64,000 nt of DNA from CAYXDO01 sp964463485. GTDB taxonomy: Bacteria > Myxococcota > Kuafuiibacteriia > Kuafuiibacteriales > Kuafuiibacteriaceae. A program made the position numbers and the translations under genes. The notes under the pieces were generated by a model. That model was not told the DNA's origin. It was given only the letters and a program-made list of their open reading frames with translations, and ran no database searches. The stretch covers positions 10,819 to 74,818 of the forward strand of contig CAYXDO010000037.1 of assembly GCA_964463485.1 (NCBI GenBank). The letters run 5' to 3'. Shown one piece after another: positions 49,665 through 58,126 of the stretch. Positions within the stretch are counted from its first letter, which is position 1. Each line of letters starts with the position of its first letter.

Positions 49665-50834
49665 GTGACTCCTGCCTTCGCGTTCTTGCTCATCACCCTG
49701 CCCGCTCCGCCCAAAGTCGTCGTCGTACCCATTCAGTCGATCTTGCGCTCAGCCCCGGACGCGTCTGCTGTTCGTCTCACCGAGCTGCTCGTGCGCGAGC
49801 TGGCGCACGAGGACGCAGCCTTGGTTTACGTGGCTCAGCCCGTTTCTCCGGGCCCGACCGCCGATCGCGATGGGTTGGCTCGCCTCGAGGAGCTCGCGGT
49901 CGCGGCCGAGAATTCTCGGAACATCGAGGCCGCGATCGGTTACCGTCGCGAAATTCTGGACTCGGTCTCGTCCTCGCACTCACCTGGCGACTTCGAGCTC
50001 GTTCGCGGAGCTCACCACGAGTTGGCGCGGGTGCTGATGCTCGCTGGGCTGGACACCGAGGCTGACCAGGTCGCGCGCGAGGCCGCCGCGTACGGTCCTC
50101 CGGACCTACCGACCGATCGGTTTTCGAGGCTCTACCGAAACCTATACGGCCGCGCCCCGGAAGAGGGTGTCGGGGCGCTTCGTGTTTCGGCGAAGGCCTC
50201 TGGCCTCAAAGTGGCCATCGATGGCCGGTCGTTCGATCAGTCCGCTCCGCTCTGCGTGCTGGGCCTCGCCTATGGCAAGCACTTCGTGGAAGTCGGGCCC
50301 AGGTCCTTTGCCGTCGACGTGCGTTCGGGCCTACGGTCCGAGTTGGCGCTGCCGGAGGATACAGATGTCGCAGTCTTGGTCGATGACATCCGGCGCAACA
50401 AGTGGACCGACGCGGCTGTCCACGCGGCCCGCGCGCTGGCAGCTCGATTCGGCGTTTCGAGATTGGTCGCTGGAGGCCTCTCCGATCACAAAGGTGAACT
50501 GATTCTCTCGACCCTTCTGATCGAAGGTGACTCCGTGGGCACTGGGTCGTTTTCGTTCGACCGGGACTTGTTGACGGCGGATTCTGAGATCATGCGGGCA
50601 GTTGCGGTCATCCGTTCGGGGCAGACCGTGTTTCGTTCGGGACCCATCGCACCTTGGCTTCCGGAGCGAGAGTTGGTGGTGACCATCGACTTGACACCCA
50701 AGACGTCGGCTGCGCCGCGGCCCTTCGACGTTCGACGCCCATTCGGAGATGCCGGTCCCACGCCCAAGGACGAGCACCCGCCAGAGTCGGATCGAATCGA
50801 AGAGGGTGGGAGCTTCGTCACGCAGGAGCGGTGA
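49665..50834 (+). CDS. Exported hypothetical protein, possible PEGA-like domain
   Basis: 389-residue protein. GTG 49665 opens into a short hydrophobic segment (FAFLLITLPAP), so export is likely; a longer TTG frame from 49629 is rejected. About residues 60-160 are helical and TPR-like (VAAENSRNIEAAIGYRREIL). About 170-220 resemble a PEGA-type strand pair (LRVSAKASGLKVAIDG, KHFVEVGPRSFAVDV). A conserved Ser/Asp-rich C-terminus follows. No confident family. It starts about 80 nt after the VWA lipoprotein gene. Confidence 0.55.
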   Translation: MTPAFAFLLITLPAPPKVVVVPIQSILRSAPDASAVRLTELLVRELAHEDAALVYVAQPVSPGPTADRDGLARLEELAVAAENSRNIEAAIGYRREILDSVSSSHSPGDFELVRGAHHELARVLMLAGLDTEADQVAREAAAYGPPDLPTDRFSRLYRNLYGRAPEEGVGALRVSAKASGLKVAIDGRSFDQSAPLCVLGLAYGKHFVEVGPRSFAVDVRSGLRSELALPEDTDVAVLVDDIRRNKWTDAAVHAARALAARFGVSRLVAGGLSDHKGELILSTLLIEGDSVGTGSFSFDRDLLTADSEIMRAVAVIRSGQTVFRSGPIAPWLPERELVVTIDLTPKTSAAPRPFDVRRPFGDAGPTPKDEHPPESDRIEEGGSFVTQER

Positions 50835-50859
50835 GTTGGCAGCCGCGCTATGCAAGCGA

Positions 50860-50884
50860 CCTGCGCTAAGTTGTGGAGCGCAGG
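50860..50884 (+). terminator. Hairpin downstream of the 49665 gene
   Basis: Perfect 8-bp stem CCTGCGCT / AGCGCAGG with a 9-nt loop. No run of T follows, so it is only a candidate terminator or attenuator between the 49665 gene and the flippase gene at 50942. Confidence 0.3.
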
Positions 50885-50941
50885 AGGCACACTGCAGGAG
50901 CTTGCCGGAGGCGCACGACAGCGCATAAGTGACGCTTCCGC

Positions 50942-52423
50942 GTGTCCGAACGAGGTCAAGAGACGGCGCCCGCCACAGCTCGTTCCCTGAGAGAGAACGT
51001 CCTCACCTCGATCGCGGCGCTGCTGGTGGTCGGTGCCATTCGCCCGGCCTTCCACACCGTCGTGCAGCGTACCTTCGGGCCCGAGGCGAACGGACACGCC
51101 GCGACCCTCGTTTCGCTCATCTTCCTTGCGTCCCTTCCAGCCACCGCGAGCATCCCGACCATGATGGTCCGCCACGTCTCGCTCGCACGAGGCGCGGGAC
51201 GAGAAGACGAGGCGCGCGCACACGTGGCGCTCGCTTCGATCGCCGCGCTCGCGCTAGGGCTCCTTGGCGCGGTCGCGGCGCCAAGCCTCTCCGGATGGCT
51301 TGGTCGAGGTCCAGTGAGCGGCGTCGACGTCTGGATCGTGCTCGCTGGCATCGCCGGCTACACTTACTGGCGCCTGGTCCGGAGCCTCTTCGTGGCCACC
51401 TCGCAAGCTGCGCTCGGCCTGCGCTCGGACCTCATCTCGGTGCTCGCGCTCCCGATCGGGCTCGGCGCGGTCATCGTCACGGATCAACCCACCTTGGTCG
51501 TGCTCGCCTACGACGCGGTCTTCCTGACCTTCGTGGCTGTCACCGTTCACGCGGCTGCGCCTTGGGCGAAGCTCTCGGCGATCAGCCCCGAAGCTCGCGC
51601 GTCATTCCTTCGCTACAACGGCTATGGGCTCGTCGGGTACGTCGCGAGCCTCGCAGCCCGAGAGATCTCGACGCTCGTGCTCGACGGCAGAGCACCTCGT
51701 GGCGCGGTGGGAGACTTCAGCCTCGCGCTCTCGTTCCTCACGCTGCTCGCCTTCGCGCCCCGCGTCCTCGAGCTCCCGCTTATCCATGAGCTCGCTTCGA
51801 TGTCGGGAAAGAACGAGAGAGAGCGCGCGCGAACGCTGACCGAGCTGTCTCTGCATCGCCTCTTCATCATCGTGCTCTCGGTGTCTGCGGGCGCGGCGAT
51901 CTTGGCTGGCCCACTCTTATCCCTCGCCGGCGCGGAGCTCTCGACGACGAAGCTGGCTTTTGCGCTCCTAGCCTTCGCGTTCGGATCGGAGATGGCGCAG
52001 TCACCTGCAGCAAACCTACTCATCTCGGACGCGCACCCCCGCGTGCTCGCGTTGCTCGGCTCCTCGTCGCTCGTCGCGGCCTGCCTCTGGTGGTGGATCG
52101 ACCCGGTCATCCCGGGGCTGGACGATCCGATGCTCCGCGTGGTCCTCGGGCTCTGCGCATCCCACGCCGTCAAGACGATCGCCATCGGTGGGCTCGTGGC
52201 GATTCAGTTCCGGGTTCGTTCCTTCACGGCTCCGCTTCGAAAGTCCGCGGCGCTCGTTCTCTCGCTCGGCGCGGTGACCGCCGCACAGACCGAGCTGCTG
52301 CACCCGTTCATCGTGGCGGCGATCTACACGATATCGATGCTCGCGCTGTTTCGCGCCGACTTCAGGGCGCTCGCGACGGCGCTGCTCTCTCGCAACGGGG
52401 ACGCCTCGACGAATCGAGATTGA
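50942..52423 (+). CDS. Second polysaccharide flippase-like membrane protein
   Basis: 493-residue integral membrane protein with about a dozen hydrophobic helices (SIAALLVVGAIRPAFHTVV, VSLIFLASLPATASIPTMMV, YVASLAAREISTLVLDG). Layout and spacing fit lipopolysaccharide/oligosaccharide flippases of the MOP superfamily. GTG 50942 starts it. A GT4 enzyme follows 30 nt later on the same strand. It begins a second polysaccharide region that also includes the genes at 58127-63682. Confidence 0.8.
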   Translation: MSERGQETAPATARSLRENVLTSIAALLVVGAIRPAFHTVVQRTFGPEANGHAATLVSLIFLASLPATASIPTMMVRHVSLARGAGREDEARAHVALASIAALALGLLGAVAAPSLSGWLGRGPVSGVDVWIVLAGIAGYTYWRLVRSLFVATSQAALGLRSDLISVLALPIGLGAVIVTDQPTLVVLAYDAVFLTFVAVTVHAAAPWAKLSAISPEARASFLRYNGYGLVGYVASLAAREISTLVLDGRAPRGAVGDFSLALSFLTLLAFAPRVLELPLIHELASMSGKNERERARTLTELSLHRLFIIVLSVSAGAAILAGPLLSLAGAELSTTKLAFALLAFAFGSEMAQSPAANLLISDAHPRVLALLGSSSLVAACLWWWIDPVIPGLDDPMLRVVLGLCASHAVKTIAIGGLVAIQFRVRSFTAPLRKSAALVLSLGAVTAAQTELLHPFIVAAIYTISMLALFRADFRALATALLSRNGDASTNRD

Positions 52424-52453
52424 CCGACGCCTGCCGAACGGAGAGCCGAAGGC

Positions 52454-53455
52454 GTGGCGCGGATCCTGTACCTCCATCGCGATCCGTCCTTCGCGCAGTT
52501 CATCCGTGATGACCTCGAGATTCTCTCGCGGAGTCACGACGTGACCGATGTGCGGGCGGAAGGGACCTTCAAGGCGAGCGCGAAGCTCGCCCGCGCGGCC
52601 GCCCGCGCAGATCTCATCTATGTCTGGTGGGGTGACTTAGTCGGGGTCGGCGGCCTGACTCTCGCGCTGCTTCGCAGCAAACCTTCGGTGCTCGTCACCG
52701 GTGGCTACGACATCGCCGACGTGCCGGAGATTCGCTACGGCCTCAAGTATCACCGCGTCCGCAAGCACCTTCCTCCGCTTGCCCTGAGGCTGGCGACGCG
52801 GGTCCTCGCGAACTCCGACAGCGCCCGCTCGGAGGTCGTTCGTAACTACGGCATCGACGCATCACGGATCGACGTCGTGCCACATGGGTTCGACATCGAT
52901 CGCTACGTGGCGAGCGCCAAGAAGGAGCGCCGCGTGCTCACGGTGGGGCTCATCTCTCGGCCCTACATCCCGTACAAGGGGCTCCGCACCTTCGTCGAAG
53001 CCGCGAGGCTGCTCCCGGACGTGCCATTCGTACACGCGGGTCCGAGCGCAGGCGACGGCGCGCTCGAGGAGCTGAAGACGATGGCTCCGAAGAACGTGAG
53101 CTTTCTCGGCTTCCTGCCTACGGAGGAGCTCCTCCGCCAGCTCCGAATCTCGCTGGTCTACGCGCAGCTCTCGGCCCACGAAGGCTTCGGAATGGCGCTC
53201 GCGGAGGCGATGCTCTCAGGGGCGACGCCAGTTGCGACCGATCGCGGAGCCATCCCCGAGGTAGCGGGCGACGTGTGTCGATACGTCCCGTATGGAGACG
53301 CAGCGGGCACCGCGAACGGAATCTCGGCAGCCCTCGAGGAGCCCCGCGGAGCCGCCGCTCGGGCGCGAATCGCGGAGCTCTTTCCCATGTCGCGCCGACG
53401 AGAAGGGGTCCTGCGGCTCGTCGACGAGGCGCTTCAGACCTTACGGCAACGATAG
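52454..53455 (+). CDS. Family 4 glycosyltransferase
   Basis: 333-residue GT-B enzyme. The N-domain shows ARILYLHRDPSFAQF and LVTGGYDIADVPE. The linker is ADLIYVWWGDLV-like, and the C-domain has VVPHGFDIDRY, VGLISRPYIPYKGL, FLGFLPTEELLRQL and the nucleotide-sugar binding motif HEGFGMALAEAMLSG, with the E(x7)E signature of GT4. GTG 52454 is the start. It probably transfers a sugar in the second polysaccharide pathway. Its end overlaps the convergent methyltransferase by 22 nt. Confidence 0.88.
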   Translation: MARILYLHRDPSFAQFIRDDLEILSRSHDVTDVRAEGTFKASAKLARAAARADLIYVWWGDLVGVGGLTLALLRSKPSVLVTGGYDIADVPEIRYGLKYHRVRKHLPPLALRLATRVLANSDSARSEVVRNYGIDASRIDVVPHGFDIDRYVASAKKERRVLTVGLISRPYIPYKGLRTFVEAARLLPDVPFVHAGPSAGDGALEELKTMAPKNVSFLGFLPTEELLRQLRISLVYAQLSAHEGFGMALAEAMLSGATPVATDRGAIPEVAGDVCRYVPYGDAAGTANGISAALEEPRGAAARARIAELFPMSRRREGVLRLVDEALQTLRQR

Positions 53456-54114
53456 ATACGCGAACGGGCGAGCAGAGGGTGCACGCGGCGAACGAACCAA
53501 GTGTTCTGGGTCGCGAACGCGCGGCGAGCTCGGCGCGGGATCTCGAAATAGGTTCCGACCATGCGCTCGACGCCAAAGCCCGCGAGCGCGAGGAGCGCGC
53601 GGAGATTGGCGTCCGAAAAGCTCTGGATGTGGCCTTCGGTGTCTGGAAAGCCTCGGACCTCGTTCACCAACTCCATGTAGTAGTAAGGATTCGGCACCGA
53701 CAGAATCAGCCGGCCATTCTCGTTCAGAAGCCTGCGCGCCTCGTTCAAGAGTAGCACCGGGCTCGTCAAGTGCTCGAGGATCTCGAGCGCAAAGATCCGG
53801 TCGAAGGTCCCGTCCGCGAAGGGCAGCCTCGCCGTCACGTCGCCGAGCTCGAAGCGACGACCCGGGCGGCGCTCTCGGTTCTTCGAAACTACGCGCTCGG
53901 AGATGTCGACGCCCGCGTACCCATCGGCCGCGAACCCTCGCATATCGAGCACGTCGAGCATCACCGCATCTCGACAAGCGATGTCGAGGAAAGCGTGCGC
54001 AGGTGAGAGCCCTGCCAGCTCGATCGCCTTCTCGTAGCGAATCCGCGCGGTGGGGTCGCCCACCGGGTAGGTGAGCGCTTTCTCCTCGTAGAAGGTCCGA
54101 AGGGCTTCGAGCAC
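53434..54114 (-). CDS. Class I SAM-dependent methyltransferase
   Basis: About 226 residues from GTG 54114. The SAM-fold order is present: AFLDIACRDAVMLDVLDMRG (motif I, unusual because the GxG is missing), YAGVDISERV, FELGDVTARLPFADGTFDRI (motif II/post-I), ALEILEHL and GRLILSVPNPYYYMELV. An upstream in-frame ATG at 54237 would overlap the neighbouring gene by 35 nt; no ribosome site helps choose. It may methylate a sugar or lipid in the polysaccharide region. Confidence 0.7.
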   Translation of the reverse strand: MLEALRTFYEEKALTYPVGDPTARIRYEKAIELAGLSPAHAFLDIACRDAVMLDVLDMRGFAADGYAGVDISERVVSKNRERRPGRRFELGDVTARLPFADGTFDRIFALEILEHLTSPVLLLNEARRLLNENGRLILSVPNPYYYMELVNEVRGFPDTEGHIQSFSDANLRALLALAGFGVERMVGTYFEIPRRARRAFATQNTWFVRRVHPLLARSRIYRCRKV

Positions 54115-54202
54115 TTGGCAGCGATAGCACTCCCTTGGGTCGACCGTCCACCGACGAGCGCCGTGACGTCGACCGTCGGGCGCGTCGACGGGGCCTAGCT
54201 GC

Positions 54203-55015
54203 TCATGGTCCGACGCGCAGCGTGAAGGAGCCGCCATTTCGCGCGAGCTCCGCGCGCATGTCCTCTCGAAATCGACGCTGGGTTGCGACGTCGCCGACGA
54301 TGCCAACGCACCCGCGAGTTCCTGCCGTGCCGCCGTCCGGGTGAATGAGGAGCTGAGTTCTCGTGTCTCCGACGCGAGGATCATACTTGTCGCTGAGGTT
54401 GAACTTGTATCCGACGCCGCCGACGTTCATGCCCTCCTGCCGAGTATTCCAGGCGTTCGCGGTGACCTTGTACTCACCCGCGGGCAGGCTCCCTCGACCC
54501 CAGCCGCCGCTCCGAAACGAGTATGAGTTGCCATTGATGGTGACTTTGCCCTCGACCATTTGATCTCGGCCCTGCTTGCTCACGCGATCGAAGGAGGCCG
54601 TCTTGTTGGCCGAAGTCGGCGGGCGAGGCGTGGGCGGAGCGATCGAGTGGAGCGGGACAGTCCCTTCCGGAGCCTGAGCTCCGACATGCGGCGCGTCGCG
54701 GCTCAGCTCCGGGCGAGCGCCCGGGCTCCTGTTCTGCGCCAGCGCCGCGCGGGTGGCGGGTCCGACGACTCCGCTCGGCTCCAGGCCGGCGCTCGTCTGT
54801 AAGCTCTTCAACGCCTCCTCCGTGCGCGGTCCAAACTGGCCGTTCACCGGGAGCTTCGCACCCGCACCATTGAGGGAGCGTTGCAGCTCCTCAACCTCGG
54901 GGCCATGACTCCCACGGCGCAGCGGGCCAGCAGGGGCGGAGAGCTCGGGTGAGCTTGGGGCCTGCACCGGCTGGCGGGCCGACGGGCGGATGGAGGTGGT
55001 TGCAGTCGCAAACAT
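54203..55015 (-). CDS. Peptidoglycan-binding plus L,D-transpeptidase-like protein without signal peptide
   Basis: 270-residue protein. The first 30 residues are polar and not a signal peptide. About 33-92 form a PG_binding_1 domain (RRGSHGPEVEELQRSLNGAG, FGPRTEEALKSLQ). A Pro-rich linker follows, then a C-terminal catalytic domain with H225 and C236 in LIHPDGGTAGTRGCVGI. This His-(x10)-Cys motif resembles L,D-transpeptidase folds and also the Tlde1/DUF2778 type VI effectors. Without an export signal it may need a contact-dependent secretion system or leave by lysis. It is divergent from nothing nearby; it lies between two leftward genes. Confidence 0.7.
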   Translation of the reverse strand: MFATATTSIRPSARQPVQAPSSPELSAPAGPLRRGSHGPEVEELQRSLNGAGAKLPVNGQFGPRTEEALKSLQTSAGLEPSGVVGPATRAALAQNRSPGARPELSRDAPHVGAQAPEGTVPLHSIAPPTPRPPTSANKTASFDRVSKQGRDQMVEGKVTINGNSYSFRSGGWGRGSLPAGEYKVTANAWNTRQEGMNVGGVGYKFNLSDKYDPRVGDTRTQLLIHPDGGTAGTRGCVGIVGDVATQRRFREDMRAELARNGGSFTLRVGP

Positions 55016-55136
55016 ACCGCCGTGCCTCGCAAGTTCGAGGCCAAGCTATGCGTCCGAAACGAAGCGATTTCGGCTGCCGGGCCCTCGCTTCACGTGAGGA
55101 GCCGAATCCTCGCTCACATCGTCGAGCAGCCGCGTC

Positions 55137-56669
55137 TCATTCGATTTCGGCTTGGAGTATCGTGCCGTTCTTGCCCACGGCGGTGACCCACCGGTCGGTC
55201 ACGTGGAACTGCTGGAGCTCGTCGATCTCACCGGCGCTGGGATGAATCAGCGAAGCCGAGCAGCCGCGTTCGAGGTCGTAAACCAACATCACCGGGCAGT
55301 TGCCCATCAACATCACGAGCTGACTCGGGTGGCGTGGCAGGGGCGCCGCAGCAATCAGCCGGTAGGCATAGTGCCGGCCACAGAGCTCGTACGGACCGCA
55401 TCGGGAAGCGGCGTCCGCGATCGGGACGGAGCTGAGCTTCGCCCCAGAAGTCTCGAACGTCACCAAGGGGCGCGGAGTCGCTTGCTCGGCGACCGCCGCA
55501 CCCACTGCGAAAGCGTCCGGCCCGCGGCTCCCCACGGCATAGAGTCTCGTGGGAGCTCCATCCGTGCCGAGCTCCCCGAAGCTCCGGCGCTGCAACTCAC
55601 CGAGCTTTCCGCGAAACACCGATTCAAAAGACATCGCGATGATGGGGCTGTCCGGATCGGTGCTCACCGCAACGTCGATGATGGCCTGCGGCACCGAGCT
55701 GAGCTCGAATGGCCCGAAGATCGTGGGTCCAACGGCGATGAGTCCGGCGGACCCGGTGCCGCCGGCCAACAAGATCTCACCGCTCGGGAGACGGACCAGA
55801 TCCGAGACGAAAAAATCGGGGGTCGTCGCCGTATCCACGACCTCGATCTCTCCGCCCGTTACACTCACTTTGTGAATATAGGTCGGTCCCGGCCCAGCTT
55901 CTGGCGCCGCCAAGATCAGCGCACTCTCCCGATCGAGACCCACGATTCGGGCGATCTTGTTCCCGAACTCAACCGTGGTTCGAGGATCGTCGGAGTAAGG
56001 CAGTCCTCGCTGGAGCAAGAACAGGAAGTGATTCGACGCGGCGAGCGCTCGGTCGTCGTCCAGCCGCGCCACTTCGTCGAGGTGAATGTAGTCCCCGTCC
56101 ACGCCCCTGGTCCTGGGTCGACCTCCGATGACTTCCCCGTCCCTGAACAACAACGGAGTCGCACCGAAGGCTTCGAGTGGCCCGAGAGAATTCGGACAGC
56201 TTTCCGGACCAAGAGGCAGCTCGAGCTTCATCCCGGGCGGAGCGGACGAGTCTCTCCAATTTCCCGGCTCGTGTAACTCCAAGGTCGTGACTTGGTCGAG
56301 GTCGACTCGAAGTAAACCGTCGACTTGATTCCGGCTGCTCGTGCACTCACTGGAGTCTTCGACGAGCCGAAGCGCGGACGGATCCGAGAGATCGCCCTCA
56401 GGATCTCGAGTGAAGATGGGTTCGCGCCCGGTCACGCCGACGATCTTGACCGTCTGACCGTCATCGAGCTCCACGTCGAAGCGGGGCGTGCTCGTCAGGT
56501 CGATCGGACCGCTCACCAGCTCGTTGGTCGGGACACGCACGACGAAGACCGCGAGAAACGATTCCGCGGGCCACTCGACGAAGCGGTGACGCTCACAAGC
56601 GCAATGACAAGCCGCCATTGCGAGCGTCCATCCAACGCGGGCGACCCGCGAAGCGCTCGATGAACCCAT
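55137..56669 (-). CDS. Exported beta-propeller-like lipoprotein (second of a pair)
   Basis: 510-residue exported protein. Residues WTLAMAACHCAC suggest a signal peptide with lipobox AAC. The rest is strand-rich with repeated short hydrophobic motifs (YIHLDEVARLDDDRALAAS, ILLAGGTGSAGLIAVG, DAFAVGAAVAEQATPRP), fitting a beta-propeller-like fold. ATG 56669 shares one base with the stop of the upstream gene (TGATG), or GTG 56672 would give a GTGA overlap. It appears to be a diverged paralogue of the next gene, as both end with a similar strand pattern. Role unknown. Confidence 0.65.
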   Translation of the reverse strand: MGSSSASRVARVGWTLAMAACHCACERHRFVEWPAESFLAVFVVRVPTNELVSGPIDLTSTPRFDVELDDGQTVKIVGVTGREPIFTRDPEGDLSDPSALRLVEDSSECTSSRNQVDGLLRVDLDQVTTLELHEPGNWRDSSAPPGMKLELPLGPESCPNSLGPLEAFGATPLLFRDGEVIGGRPRTRGVDGDYIHLDEVARLDDDRALAASNHFLFLLQRGLPYSDDPRTTVEFGNKIARIVGLDRESALILAAPEAGPGPTYIHKVSVTGGEIEVVDTATTPDFFVSDLVRLPSGEILLAGGTGSAGLIAVGPTIFGPFELSSVPQAIIDVAVSTDPDSPIIAMSFESVFRGKLGELQRRSFGELGTDGAPTRLYAVGSRGPDAFAVGAAVAEQATPRPLVTFETSGAKLSSVPIADAASRCGPYELCGRHYAYRLIAAAPLPRHPSQLVMLMGNCPVMLVYDLERGCSASLIHPSAGEIDELQQFHVTDRWVTAVGKNGTILQAEIE

Positions 56670-58105
56670 CACGGTTCGAGGAGGCAGTCGTCAGTGGGTT
56701 TCGTCCGCGTGAGCACGCTGTAACGCAGGCCGTTGGCGTCGTTTGGGCTTCTGGACTGGGCGACGAGCAGGTGTTCGTCGTCGAGCGCGACCATCCCACG
56801 AATGTCTCCAGCGATCTGCTCGCTATCGCACTTGCCCACGACGGCGTGATAACGGGTGATCGATGAGTTCGCGCCGTCCCCGGGGGCCCCACCGTAGACC
56901 ACCAACTCACCCCCGAGCTCGGCGATGTTCGAGATGAGTGTATCGACGTAGGTGTCGTCGAGGCGGACGAACGCCCCTTCGGCGCTCAGCTTGTGCAAGT
57001 ACCCTCCATTCACCGCGAATCGCGCCGGGTTCCAGAGCAGCGTACCCATCACGGGGCCGAAGACTTGGGTGATCGCCGCTGAGGTGCCGATCTCTTCGTT
57101 GTTGGGAAATTGGGCAGGCGCGACAAAGTCGACGACGGAAGTCTCGCCGTCCTTTACGTGCAGTGAGCTCCAGGCGACGGCCGCGAGCGCTCGACCCGCC
57201 CCCAGCGCGGCGATTCTGGGCTCGAGCGGTCGGAGACAGGCCGTGGGCATCGGGGAGGACACGTCCTGCCAAGCTCCGTCGTATCGGTACAAGTGCTCAT
57301 AGTCTCCAAGAAACAACTCCATCGACTCACCAGTGAGTGACATGTGACCTCCGATCGCCGGGGCTCGACCGGGGAGGATCTGAAACCCAGCTTCGAGCGT
57401 TCCGTGCGCGACGGTACCAGTGGCCGCCAACCAAATTTCGGCGCCATCGAAGAACCCGGCGGTGGCGGGAGCGCGGTCGGCGTCGGCCACGACGAGCTCG
57501 ATCGGCTCCGCGTGGCCGTTGGCTTCGACGCGATAGAATCGGCCTGCGTTGGACGAGAGGAGCGCGGTGCCGTCACCCAACGCGGTCACGACGCCAACGT
57601 CGGCGAAGGGCACACCGAGCTCGACGCTGAAGCCGCGAGCGGTGAGTCGGGTGCCCGCCGTCTCACAAATTCTCGACCTATCGACGGGCAGTCGACTCAG
57701 GACGTCTAGAGCTGACTCCGCGACGGGAGCTTCCTGCCACGAGAGACTCTCGGCGCTCAGTCGCGCTGCCGCCACAGGGTTCGGGAGCGGCGTGCGTTGA
57801 GTCGGGACCTCGAGGAGCACCTGCACGCCTGAGTCGAGGCCGAGTCTGTCCAGAGAGCACCTGTACTGCGCGAGGGTCACCTCGACGCCGTCGCGCAAGG
57901 CGATGTCTGGAGATGCGTCGCCGGCCGAGAAGGCTTGGGCGCTCGCAAAATCCTGCGCTCGCTCGATGATGATCGCGGACTTGACGCCCGGAGCCAGGGT
58001 CGCGTCGACGGCCTCGGTGGAGTGACAGCCGGTGAAACAAAAGACGGCCGCCGCCGCGAGAGCCACGAAGCGATGGAGCGGCGCGTTCACGCGCCAAGCA
58101 TACAT
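56669..58105 (-). CDS. Exported beta-propeller-like lipoprotein (first of a pair)
   Basis: 478-residue protein with a clear signal peptide and lipobox (VFCFTGCHS, Cys near 27). The body is strand-rich: VVTALGDGTALLSSNAGRF, LFLGDYEHLYRYDG, ALGAGRALAAVAWSS, LHVKDGETSVVDF. No catalytic motif is recognised. ATG 58105 is chosen over the in-frame TTG 58108. It is translationally coupled to the following gene. The pair is 21 nt from the asparagine synthase gene on the same strand. Confidence 0.7.
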   Translation of the reverse strand: MYAWRVNAPLHRFVALAAAAVFCFTGCHSTEAVDATLAPGVKSAIIIERAQDFASAQAFSAGDASPDIALRDGVEVTLAQYRCSLDRLGLDSGVQVLLEVPTQRTPLPNPVAAARLSAESLSWQEAPVAESALDVLSRLPVDRSRICETAGTRLTARGFSVELGVPFADVGVVTALGDGTALLSSNAGRFYRVEANGHAEPIELVVADADRAPATAGFFDGAEIWLAATGTVAHGTLEAGFQILPGRAPAIGGHMSLTGESMELFLGDYEHLYRYDGAWQDVSSPMPTACLRPLEPRIAALGAGRALAAVAWSSLHVKDGETSVVDFVAPAQFPNNEEIGTSAAITQVFGPVMGTLLWNPARFAVNGGYLHKLSAEGAFVRLDDTYVDTLISNIAELGGELVVYGGAPGDGANSSITRYHAVVGKCDSEQIAGDIRGMVALDDEHLLVAQSRSPNDANGLRYSVLTRTKPTDDCLLEP

Positions 58106-58126
58106 CAAGCCCCACCGAAGGCGCGT

